Of a DNA stretch of 64,000 nt, positions 25,275 through 36,800 are shown in pieces. The stretch covers positions 285,744,200 through 285,808,199 of the forward strand of contig CM040125.1 of NCBI GenBank assembly GCA_022559845.1, in the 5' to 3' direction. The stretch's first letter is position 1, and each line of letters begins with the position of its first letter. The translations under genes and the position numbers were made by a program. Below the pieces are notes generated by a model. It searched no databases. It saw nothing but the letters and a program-made list of their open reading frames with translations, and was not told where the DNA came from. The DNA comes from Amorphophallus konjac (lineage: Eukaryota; Streptophyta; Magnoliopsida; Alismatales; Araceae).

Positions 25275-28130
25275 ACCCTCCCCCCTTAAAGGAATTTCGT
25301 CCTCGAAATTCAGAACCTAGCACGAAGTCACAGGCGAAGAACACTGAACCAACTGACAACGTTGTTAGAGCCCCAGCACAGAAAACCTCGATTCACGCAA
25401 AAGCACCAGACCTGAGGGACACAGCCAGACTATAAACACGAACAACACCTCGCTCTACGCACCGTGCACACCGGCCATCAGAGCTGGCATATATCAAAGG
25501 ACACAGTCCGGCATCACCTCAGACACCACGAAAACCAACATGGCACCGTTGCCACCATCTCGCCCACCGAGGAAACACACTCTCGACATGAGAAACAGCT
25601 ACCGATCCATCCTATGGTCGGCAGACAAAACACACATCAGCTTCACACCCAGCTGACAGGTCACACACCCTTCGCAAGGGAACAACCAACACATAGCCTC
25701 CATCGGCTCACACAGCCATCTCAACAGACCGCAACAAGGGCATCGGCTCAGCACCAAGAATCACCTCACACCTGGCAAGCTGAAAGCCAGACATATCACT
25801 GTGCCAACTCTGCCAAAGCCCAGAAGACAAACTTCGACAGAGCCCAGATCTCGTCCGGGAAGGCACATCATGGAAACGACCACCAAAGGTCTCACCGATA
25901 CACGGATTTCACCGCTCACGATGCACAACCAACAGCATCTTCTATCTGTGAAAAGACCATTCACTAGTCGCCAGATACACGTCAACGAAAAACGTCCACC
26001 TGCCCAACGGGCACAATCCAACCCCACAGCAGGTCATCCGTTGACTCACACACAGACAATTACCATATCTCAAGTTGCACTCCTCTCGGACACCGCATCC
26101 GAGCTCGAACATCGCGCCAACTCGACCCTCTCGGGGAGCACGATGAAACCAATTAACAAGATCCTGGTGTCTTCAATCATCACCTCACTTGACTCAGACT
26201 TATAGGGAACCATCCCATGCTGGTCACCAAACCAGGGATAACCATTGCGACACCGACGTCCCATTAAGGACCACCCTCCAACGCCAATCTCACAAAAAGG
26301 CCTCCGCCCACAGGCGTCACCCATCCATCTGGTCTCATCAAATCCTTCGATCAATCCAAGCGGACACTTGATAATCCCAATTCCGCCCTTACCACAGAGC
26401 CACGGGACATCACCTGAACAGTGCTCACGGGTCCCAAAGCAACAAACATCTCACCGTGGTCAGCTACGAGACTAGCCTTACCAGTCATTCGCAGCTACCA
26501 ACAGGAACCCACAGCTTGCCAGAGATCACTTCTCCAAAAATGATCTCATCCGAGGACACGACTGGGAACACAAGTCGGGCACCAAGCCACCGACTCTGAC
26601 CAACACGTCCTCGACCTCCGTCAGGCGACGTCCTCAACAACCTCATCCAGGTCAAACACCGACGCCTGACACGGCTTCTATCATAGGAACATGGTACTCA
26701 TGCGGTGCACTAGCCAGCACATTCCCCAATCACTCCATTCTGCCAGTGCCAAGAACCATAACACCTTGAGCAACGGCATGGCAACAACACGTTTCACACC
26801 GAGGAACCAATCCTCCGATGCTCAACGCAAACTCAGGAATCCGCCCGTAGCAACCAACGCTACGATCCTGAACCAGTGGGTCACAAGCCCACCACGCTTC
26901 CGCTGCACACTCTGATCCACGCACGCACAACTGAGAAAGCAAACACCTCCCAACCGGCACTCGTCCTTCCGAAACAATGCCAGCACCCTTACACGACAAA
27001 GGAATGGGCGCAACTTCTCACAGGCAACCACCTTGCCAAGACAAGTAGCACGTCTCGCACGGACTTCATGGCACACAAGGCCAACCAATCCGAACACATA
27101 ATGCAAGACGACGAACCTTAGGCCAACACAATCTCTCCAACCAAAGGAGAACCCAAACGCACTTCCAACCAACGGAAGAGCTCCACGCTCGACCTGACCT
27201 TAAACCTCGTGCATGCTGGGAACAGCACCTTCCAGCACCGAGAAAACCATCACCACATCAGGTCAGCGCCTCCGACACACTCAGCGAGTGTCACGTCGGA
27301 TCACAATCATAGCATCTTTCGATGCACCACCACTGCAATTCCTCGAACTGCAGCGCACCACACCAAGAGCCGCTACACGAGCCATGATGACAACCGCTGA
27401 CGCTCATCCTCGAGTCCCGAACTCGGGGTGGAGCCTTCACATCTCAAGCCAACTCCAGGGCGAACACAACCCATCCACAGACAGAAATGCAGGAGCAAAG
27501 ACTTACCGGGACATCTCTACCAAATCCTGCCTCAAAATCCGCAGAATAATCGGGACCGACACGTCATTCCGACGCCACAGAGCACGACAAGAACATCAGG
27601 CTCGATGAAACAGCAGCTCACCGAGAAGATATTCTACTCACCCGAGCACACTTCTCGATAAGAACACCCACTCTGCCACCTTAAACTACGACCTGAACAC
27701 CTCAGGGGCTGGACAAACCTCAAGCTGGAGTGGCCAAAACTGACAGCAGTACCCTCAGAGCACGCTCACGGCCACTTAACCATGAACAATCCTCTCCAGC
27801 CACCTGACCACGCTGTACATTCCTCGAACGCAGCACCGCAGCGACACACCTGCTGGTAACCTCTGCCCAACGCAGCACAACCAGGGCCCCCACCGATGAG
27901 AGAGAAGGCTCTCGACCTCGATCCTTAGACCCCATGCTGGCACGAAAGCCGCGGACAATAACCACCTTCACAGCGCCGCACAGCGCACTCAAGCTCTCAA
28001 GCGAAAAATCAAGCGGAAAATAAACGCAAAACCCTAAGCCAGTTGTCGACTGTACTAGACCTTGTGGACTCTGATCACTATAATATTTCAAATTCCTATG
28101 TACGTCCACTACCACCGCTCTGATACCAGC
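25275..28130 (-). other. Non-coding interior of the Tekay-type derivative
   Basis: The interior begins on the low side with a polypurine tract (CTTTAAGGGGGGAGGGT on the element strand) and GAATTTCGAGGACGAAATTC, a wording typical of Tekay ends. The rest is C- and A-rich on the plus strand. No zinc knuckle, RT, integrase or protease motif can be read on either strand. The longest frames (for example 25464-25967 plus and 27720-28115 minus) are low-complexity and unrecognised. Confidence 0.8.
28117..28128 (-). other. Primer binding site, Met-tRNA type
   Basis: TGGTATCAGAGC on the element strand, two bases from the 5' LTR end (TTACAGC then TGGTATC). It proves the minus orientation of this element. 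Confidence 0.9.
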
Positions 28131-31100
28131 TGTAACAACCCGAGAATCTAAATACCGGGAAGGCCCGATAACCCGAGACTCGAACCGCCGCCCACGAGCC
28201 GGGAGGGCTCGGAAGGACTAAAAGGAGTGTGGAGGCACAAAGAAAATAGGAAAAAAAGTAGGACAATTCAACAATTAACAGAAATAAATAAACAACTATA
28301 ACAGAGTCCAGTCCAACAGAAAGTATAGTCTAAAGCAGTAAAACATACCACATGCCAAGTGAACACTCGGCCCGGCGAGCTGGCAACTGAGAACCTCCGA
28401 ACATCACTCTCAAACCTCGAGGAAGAAGAACCGCCACACTGAAAAGTAGGGAATGAGTCTCCAAAATAGAGACTCAGCAGGGATCCCACGGAACCCCAAC
28501 CAGAAACAACAGCGGTAGCGGAAAGGAAGGCTACAAGAGCAACCGTAACAGTAGGAACAGTAAACCCGGTGGCCGGTCGAAACCCGGCACTACAACTACT
28601 CCTATTGTATAGGAAACACACCCCGAACTCACGGTCAGGGGCTACCAAACTACACTAGTACCGCTTACCGAAGTAAAAATCCATGGCAACCACGCTGTAG
28701 ACGCCTGTCTCCCAGGACACGGCCAACCTGGACACGCTGTCCAAAGTGCAACCCTGACACCTGGTCACGGGTACCGCACGACAATACGCAACCTCGGTAA
28801 GGCCACTAGCACTAGTCTCACGGTGCGAAAACCGACACACGCGCCACGGTAAAACAACTGAAACTCAACGATCAACACGATCAAAAACTCGAAGGTCAAA
28901 GTCACAGAAACTGACAGTCTGTCACTCTCTGTTCGGAACAGGAGTACCTCCCACAAGAAGCACAGTCGGTAACGTCCCCTGACGTCTTACACCGCACCGC
29001 AGGTGAACTGCATGACGTGGTAGCTCCTACCAAAGGCACAAACACCACACAAGAACTACAGACGAGTGACTAGCTGGGGTCACGCTCGTCAGCGTGGGTC
29101 CAACCATCCCCAACCACGTGTGCACACACAGACCACGCGTCCCTGGTCTGGCCCTCTGACCGGTTTTCCCCTCAGCCGGACTCTGGCTGCAAGACGTAGG
29201 GCCCGACGGAAACCGGTCCTAAAACCGTCTCTAAGGGTAGCCTCTCCACCACTCCCTCGTGGGACCACACGCGTGTAAGCAGGCTACGACTAGTGGAGGG
29301 TCATTGAGAGAGTAGACTCTCAAGACAATGAAAAACAACGTCCAAACCAGACGAAGTACGGGGACCGTCCCACGTACCAGCACCGTTGCGCGGTGACCAC
29401 AGTCGGAGAAGAAACGGGACTCAAAGTCCACGGGCCGCACGCTCGGCCACGCAGAAACGTGGAAACACGGTTCCCAAAGTAGCTCACAGGCCGCCAAACC
29501 AAATCCCACTCTCCAGGAAAGGCGGGAACCCTCCAACCCCGGGCTGGCAACTGGGCTCGCAGTTCAGGGCCACATACATGGCCCACTCGGAAACCTCTTC
29601 CCAGACAAACTCGCAGCGTGCAGGGAAGCCTCGCCGCACTCACACCGACGTACGGTGACACAAGTCGAGAACACGGCAACCTGGGACCACACCGTACCAT
29701 GACGCCTGGCCCCAACGAAGTGCACAGCATCTTTCAGGCCACGGGTCAGCACGTGGATCGAGACCTACACACCCGGGACTCAAACTGGTCAAAACAGAAA
29801 CGCCGGCTAGACCAGCCCCTTGGGCGGTCCACTCTGGGCCGCTCAGGGACGTACAGCCAAGAAGGGGCCGCACCAGGGGATATACGGCCAACAGCAGGCT
29901 GTTCTTCTCCTGGCTCAAACGAGACACAAGCGGTTGGGCTCCAGCCGCACCAAGGTCGAACGGCTGACCCTCAGCTGCAACTAGGGGATGAACGGTCCAA
30001 CACGGTCGATCGTCCTCCAAATGGGGAACACATGTGCGGCTAGCCTCTAGCCGCGCGGGGGAACGGGCGGCTAGGACCTCACCATGCAAGGCTTGGGCGG
30101 TCAATCTCTGTCTGCACAATAGCCCACGGCACCAGGGGATGTACGGCCAGCTCCTAGCCGTACAAAAGGGTTATGTGGCCAGACCCTGGCCGCACAGCCC
30201 AGCAACGGTCAAAACTGGAGGGAAAAGATGGCTCAACCCTGGCCGCACCTGGGTTATGCGGTTGCACGATAGACCGCATAACCCTCACTGCGTGCCAAGC
30301 CGAACGCTGTGCGCCGAGCAGATGAACGGTCAAGACGGGGCCGCCCATGGGGATGGACGGGCCCTTGTTCGACCGCCCAACCATCACGGCGAGTAAACCG
30401 TGGGGTTGGCCCAACGGTGGCCTCCCCACGCCCCATTCGTGCCGAAACGAAGGGGAAACAATGGTAAACCCCCTAGCAATCATCTAGACTCCGACCGGGG
30501 TCAAAACGACGCATGAATCGCAAGAAACAGACGATTCTACCACGGTCGCCCAAAAAGGGTGTCACGACCTCCCGGAGCCCTACCGGCCAAACGGGACCAC
30601 CAATCGAGATGAGATCGGTGACTATGAAATGCCCTTGTCGCAGGGAGTCTATTGATTGTAACCGATCTGAAAACCGTCGCCGTTTCCGGACAAACCCTAC
30701 GAACTCCACAAAAACTTGATTTCACTAAACGTGCCCAAACGCTCTCATTTTTGCACCGAACGACGTGCAATGGCAGGGAAAACAAGCCCGACACAGTGGT
30801 GTTCAGTCATCCTACCTCCACCGAAGAAACCGCGCGCCGATGCGACTAATCCATGCCATAAACTGCCAGGAACACGATCGCCACTGTCTCGGAATCCACC
30901 GAGAGATCGCGCCCACCTCCTCCTCGATCCTTGCCCATCCTCGCTCGCATCCTCGCCCGCGCCACCTCCACCTCGCCCCCATCACGCTCCGTTAGCCGCC
31001 GGAGAAGAGAGGGGAGAAAGAGAGCGTGAGAGAAGAGAGAGAGGGAGAGAGAGAAATGAGAGGGGAGAGAGAAAGGGTTAATATATCGAGAAAAACCCAA

Positions 31101-31303
31101 AAAAGTAGAAATTCAAAAAATTATGAAAAAAATACCTCTGCGATCCTCGAAAGGAACACAACGCAGTGGTACTGTCCTGGAGTCGAAGAATGCCATGGTT
31201 CACCGTGCACAGAGTTCCGAATGCAGATCAGGGAGAAACACGTGTAAAGCACAAAATACACTCCGAGACCCACTAAAAGATCCGAAAAATCCGGGGCATT
31301 ACA
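28131..31303 (-). repeat. 5' LTR of the Tekay-type derivative, 3.17 kb
   Basis: Bounded by TGTAACAACCC and GGGCATTACA on the plus strand. Contains the conserved CCACGTGTGCACACA at 29114-29128. It is uninterrupted and shows the site where the solo LTR entered the other copy. Confidence 0.92.
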
Positions 31304-31308
31304 GACGG
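31304..31308 (+). repeat. Target duplication GACGG, right copy
   Basis: Directly follows the CA end of the 5' LTR and matches 20126-20130. Confidence 0.9.
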
Positions 31309-31852
31309 ACGACATCAAGATGCTGCCGTCAACCCAATTCCTGCTACTCCCAGGCCCCACATGTGACCTATTACCTCCCTACATGGAGTGGGTCAAATCT
31401 TTGTACCGCAGTGTATTTGTTTAACCGGGAGTACAGGATTGGCCGGGGTTGTCTTCCCCACGCCGGGAGCGTGGAGGTAACAATCTCGACTTCTTGGCAT
31501 TTACTTGCTAAGCTAGTATATGGTCATGTGCCGCTGCTGAGTGCGATAGGAACCTAGCCCGTGAGTCCATGTCACCGCTGTGAGCGAGAGAGTGACCCGT
31601 CCCGTGGCTCGATCCGAGCACGGAAGTGAGTCGACCACCCTTGACTCTGGCGGTTTCTCAACCGCGCGTATCCGCGTTTCCCCTCGCTTGGGACGACGAG
31701 TGAGCTTGCGTTTCTGTTAGCAACGTATAGCCCATAGGAACTCTTAGTGTCGGGCCAAAGCGTCTCCATTGTTGTATGTCGCTGGTCATGTCCGCATTTA
31801 GAGTCCGAGATCCGCATCACTTAGAATCGGTTCCCGTGTCCGTCCCGCATCA
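31309..31852 (+). repeat. LTR of the gag-only family, 3' part
   Basis: Continues the LTR broken at 20130. It has the family's TTACCTCCCTACATGGAGTG, CTTCCCCACGCC and GTCCGTCCCGCATCA end, as in 24480-24934 and 55120-55514. The full LTR without the insertion would be about 2.2 kb. No primer site follows, so it is a solo or 3' LTR. Confidence 0.82.
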
Positions 31853-31905
31853 CCATGTCCTTGACAGCCACACTCAGTGAGACGGTCCATGTATAGACTA
31901 TTTTT
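31853..31905 (-). repeat. Scrap of Sirevirus LTR motif array
   Basis: CAGTGAGACGG followed by ATGTATAGACTA resembles the phrases in 15170-15410. It is short, so the assignment is tentative. Confidence 0.45.
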
Positions 31906-33809
31906 GGCATGATGCGGCCATGGTATTGACCGCTAGTGTTTGTGTTCTCTGGGTGAGGGTAGCGGCCCTTTGGTTGACCGCTTGGTTGCCTAGCGGTCAG
32001 GCATGTGACCGTTTTCTTCCCAGAGTGCTGGTTAGTGTTATTTTTCCTTTATTTTGGCCTCCATTTGTCTTGGCTTAACCTTATGGTCTGCCCATTATCC
32101 TGTGTATGTCTTGGACGTCCTATGAGGGCTATGACCATGTTGTGGGATGGCCAGGAGTGCCATTATATCGAGTAGTGTTCCGTACTGCTTCAGAGTCATT
32201 ATTGATTTTTGGTCAACCCGATGTGATCCAGTGGTTGACATGTGACCTCGTGAATGTCTCGGTGATCCTATATGGATCGAGACATGGTTTGGGACCCCTT
32301 AGATACTATCTTACCTCAGTTTACGTGTCCATGTACTTTGAAGGTCTAGGTGATCCCTCAGGTCTCCGTGATTGATGTTATGCGAATGTGTGGATCCGAT
32401 AATTCTGTGTCGTTTCCTTTATCGGTGTTTTACTGTGACTTTGACTGATTGGCGGCATGTTACCACTTTTGTGCGACGATCTTGACCCGAGTCGTGAGAC
32501 TCAAGGATCGTTGTCAGCAGGTTTAGTTGTTGTCCTGAGTCTAGCGGCAGTCTTGTACGCTGCCTTATGATTGGTACTTCGTAGTACGTGCGACAGTGCA
32601 TGCTTAGCTTGTCCGTACTTTAGTACGGATATTTTGGAGTCTCTGTGTCTAGTGAGCCTCCACTAGTCATAGCCTGACGACACTTTCCTGTGTGTCGGCC
32701 CACCTGGGAGTGGTGGCGGGGTGAGTTATCGATATACGATTTTTAGGCTAGTTTTCATGGGCCCCTTGCCTTGCGGTAGCGTCCTATTGGGGGGGAAACT
32801 AGCTAGAGGCCTTGCTCAAGGCATTGAGCTTATGTGTGCACACGTGGTGAGGGGCGTTTAGACTAGCGCTGACGGGCATGACCCTGACTAGTCACTCGTT
32901 ACTGTTGTTCCATGTACTTGGTTCTGTGAGTGTCTCAGTTACCGCCATTCTCGGTGTGTGGGAGATACTTGTGGCGCAGTATAAGACGTCAGTGGACGCA
33001 TATGGCTGTTCTTCTAGTGAGGAGGTACTTCTGTCACCTGACACTTAACTCATTGTGTTTTTGTGACCGATTCCCGTCATGATTGACGTGACTTGTAGGG
33101 TAGTCTGCGTTGGCTCCACACGCAGTCTAGTCTTGTGTAGCGTACATGATGATCAGTTCGTGTATGTTCATGCCTTTGACTGTGTAGGTCTTTGGTTTTG
33201 TTGTAGTTTGGAGTAGTTTAGAGAGCCGTGGTTCGATCGACTGCCGTGTTTCCTTGTTAGGACTTTACTCTTTCCTTTAGCTGTTCTTACTCCTACTTTT
33301 ATAGCTTTACTATTGTAGTTTAGCACTGATGTTACCTTTGCTCCTGCTTTACTGTTTAGCGTTGTTGTCTTGTATGTTACTGCGTTGTTTCCAGTGGGGA
33401 TCTATGTGACCCCTACTGAGCCAGTGACACGAGGCTCACCCCTACTTTTCTGGTGTGGTCATTCTTCTTCCTCGCAGTTCGTGACGCGGTGTGTCAGTTC
33501 GTTCTTGCCAGCTTTGCATGTGTCGGGCTTCCCCCGACTTGAGAGTATGTTCTCTATTCTGTTGGACTGTACTTGTCTTTATTTTGACTGGACTCTGTTA
33601 ATTTAAATTGTTAATTAAAAAATTAATTTTATTTTTGCTACTTTAGCAATCATGGTCATTGAAATTTAATTGCTTACTATTATATCTAGAAGTTCAATGT
33701 ACTCCACACACTCCTTTTTATCCCTTCAGAGCTTTACCGCTCTTGGGAGGCCTCGCAGGTTCCAAGTGGTATCGGGTTTACCCGGTATCCGGAGTCTGGG
33801 TCGTCACAT
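31906..33809 (+). repeat. Truncated Tekay-type LTR, 5' end missing
   Basis: Shares in order with 35615-37887: the GGCCCACCTGGGAGTGGTGG block (32700), TGTGTGCACACGTGG (32833-32847), CCCTACTGAGCC (33410), and the terminal GTCTGGGTCGTCACA ending at 33809. The TGTAAGGCCC start is absent. No gene is present; short frames are chance. Confidence 0.75.
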
Positions 33810-36800
33810 GGGCCTTACACGTAAGGGAACGAAATGGGCCAAAATAGCCGGATAATAGAGTCGTCAAGCAAATATGGGAAGAGCACCCCTTGTTAAGGTG
33901 CCATTTTCAAAGAGCGCCCCTTGCCTAGGTGCTATTTTCTTCAGGATTAAAATATGGGAAACGACTGGCAGTGTTTTGTTCTAACTAGGACAGTGGCTAC
34001 CATTCGGGATGGTTCAGATCGAGTAGGTTTGATGCATGGGAAATACAAAACCTATTAGGATTCTTTACGTGGAAGATTAGGTTCCATTAGGATTCTAAAC
34101 CATATATCTCTATAAATACCCTACCTCCATCGACGAGCCCCGGCTACTGCTGCTCTTTGCATTGACCTCGTTGTTCCACTTTTTGCCACTGCTATTCTTC
34201 TACCTGATCGTGCAGAGCTGTTGTTGCCTCTACGTGAGCCGTGTAGCCGTGGAGGAGCCTTGCTTCTTCTTCCTCTTCCTTTCTTCTTCACGAACAGGCC
34301 TCTGCTGGTTTTCCTCTGCTGCCTTTCTACCGACGAGCAAGGAGAAGAGTTTGCTTCTCCTTCCTGCGTGGTCTTGCTGCGACTAAGAGAAGGAGCAGCC
34401 GTTCTTCTCACCACTGCTGCGAGCTACTGCTGCTCTTATTATTTTCTCCTTCAGCCGTGCTATCACGACGGAAGATCTTCTCCCTACTGTGCAGTTATTA
34501 CGGTTGTCGTTGTTATTTGCTGCTGCTGCACATATCTTTCCTCTCCATTTTCCACGATCTGTCATCGACCAATTCATCACCAACAGGTAGGTGTTCTCAA
34601 GTTCTAAGCCAAATCCTGTAAACACTAAGCCCTAGGCATGCATATAGATCATTAGATATCAGTAGAATGACTTGCAGTTTCTATATCGGGTTCATTTTTC
34701 ATTTCTGCATATAACAGTAAAATAGCGATCCATCCATGGGCGCTATTAAGATTCAACGACTTCATGAACAGTCATTATTCTCTTTGATATTTAATAATTA
34801 CCCATGTTTAAAATTTAAAACTATGTAACATGATGTCTAATTTAATGCATGAGCATAGTTCTGGAATCCTTCTATTTTTCTCTTCTTGCCCATATATTCA
34901 CTTCTACAAAATTTTATTTATTAAGAAAGTGACACTATTCATGTTAAATTGCATAAGAATGAAAGAATGATTGAACCCCAGACACCATTCAATATAGCGC
35001 CCCTGTCCTGGGCGCTACATTCTGAAATAGAGACACTCCAGAGGGCGCCATATCCTCTGTGAAGAAAAACTCCAGGAACTGTTATATAATTAAAAAATGT
35101 GGAATTTAGATATAACGACTCAACGAGAAGACTCTGTTTAATGATATAGAGGCACCTCCTAAGGCGCCATTTACCATATTCACAGATTTCTTACGAGTTT
35201 TCTTGTGACCCATACCGAGGGTTATATTGGCACTATATCTCAGTCCATAGATGAAGTCCCACATTTACACGATAGTTTCACGTTTACCCCACTAACTCTT
35301 GGTGATGAATGAGCCCTCCGCAGGACATTCCTTCCTTCGGACTGGTAATTTCATCATAGAGACCTTCGTAAGTCTACGCAAAGCCTTGGATTCCCTCAAG
35401 GCCGCCGGGCAGGTTGTACCCTAAAAACCCATGATACCGTGTTCTATCACATTGCTCTAAAGAAACGTGATGCATTAGCCCTCTTAGAGTGCTGTACTGG
35501 CCTCTTTGAGAATTGTTCTATGGTCAGTAATTGGCGGCAATGACTTGGGAGCCAGAAGGAATTGGTGACCTTCTCACTGTCATTATTTTCCTGAATAGCG
35601 ACTAGGGTCTGGGCTGTAAGGCCCGTTCTTTAATGGATCTTTACCGGTATTAAAATATATTTTAATCCATGAATTTAGGAGATTTTTAGAGATTTATTGA
35701 GCCTAGTTTAGTGGACTTTGTGCATATATATAAGAGTTTTAGAAATTAAATGGGGCATTTATACAATTTCACTTAACTTGAGGTTTTTTTGCAATTAGAA
35801 AGTTTTTTTTTGAAAAAAAATAATATACAAAATTTTTTCGTGAGAAAGAGAACCACTCTCCCTAACCCTCTTTCGACCGAACCCGCACCGAGCGCCCGAG
35901 CACCTGCAGGCGACCGCACCCGCGACCCTTTCCTCTTCATGGTGCACGGCGACCCCGGCCACGGCGGAGGAGCCGGTGGCCTCGCCGGTGAGCCTGCATG
36001 GAAGAGGATCGCGGCGGCGACCCTGTCCGAGCAGGACCCCGGCGCAGAGGCGCGATCCCATGGCGGAATCGGGCGGCCCTGTCTCCCCCTTTCTCGGCAA
36101 AATCGCCGCCCTTGACTAGGAATCCGGAGGGGGGCGGCCTTCTTCACGTGCTAGGACCGAGAAAAGCTTCCCCATGACACGAGGAACGAGGAGACGTCAA
36201 CCTGAGTCGAATCGCGAAGTGTAGTGACGGCCGGGAAAAGGTGAGCTACGGCGCGACCCTCGGCTTGCATGCGGTCGAAACGGAGTTTTCATCATGTTTG
36301 AGGTAGGGGGATCGATTCCCTAGCTCATTAGATCGTTCCTAATGCCATGCCCATTGTCTTTATGTTTTAAATGGCATGCCCATCGTCTTTATGTTTTTTG
36401 AAGCATGCCCATCGTCTTTATGTTTTTGGAGCATGCCCATCATTGCTCTGTTCATAGAAGATAAACTATCGTATTATGATGGTGGAATGGCAGGGAACAG
36501 GTTAAAAGTTATGATTCCCGTCGATTTGGTACACCGAGAGGGGATCTAGTTATGATTCCCGTGGATTCGGTTCTCCAGTAAGGACCATGTTTAAATTATT
36601 TCAGTGTTTGTAACGGTCCGCCAATAAACCATTTACTGACCCGAGCGGCTGGCAATTTGATCGCGTAAATATTTTAAATCTATATGGCGGTAAAAGCCTA
36701 TCGACCAGCCCGTTTAGCAGCACGCAGCGGTTCGTTATTCGACAGCCTAAGACTATAGCGACCCTAGTTCGACCGCTTGTTATGCAATTTATGCATGTTC

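Larger units (their letters stand above)
20131..31303 (-). mobile_element. Coding-free Tekay-type derivative (LARD-like), 11.2 kb
   Basis: Two long LTRs (20131-25274 including a nested solo LTR, and 28131-31303) flank a 2.86 kb interior without gag or pol. The element strand has a Met-type primer site at 28117-28128 and a polypurine tract beside 25274. A perfect 5-bp target duplication GACGG lies at 20126-20130 and 31304-31308. LTR ends (TGTAACGACCCGAG, and GGCATTACA) and the polypurine surroundings match Tekay elements, so it probably depends on an autonomous Tekay element. Confidence 0.9.

Noticed and set aside
25464..25967. 167-codon plus-strand frame in the coding-free element interior
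   Set aside because: It is histidine/threonine/glutamine-rich low complexity, antisense to the element, with no motif and no start context.
33810..33821. TGGGCCTTACA just after the LTR end at 33809 as a second LTR terminus
   Set aside because: Only about 11 bp match; no LTR body or target duplication supports it.
34221..34607. 128-codon cysteine/leucine-rich frame after a TATA-like box
   Set aside because: It lies in a CT-rich LTR leader, and the opposite strand is equally open; no family resemblance.
35789..36147. GC-rich frames on both strands that look gene-like
   Set aside because: They lie inside the solo LTR bounded by TGGGC repeats and overlap each other on opposite strands.
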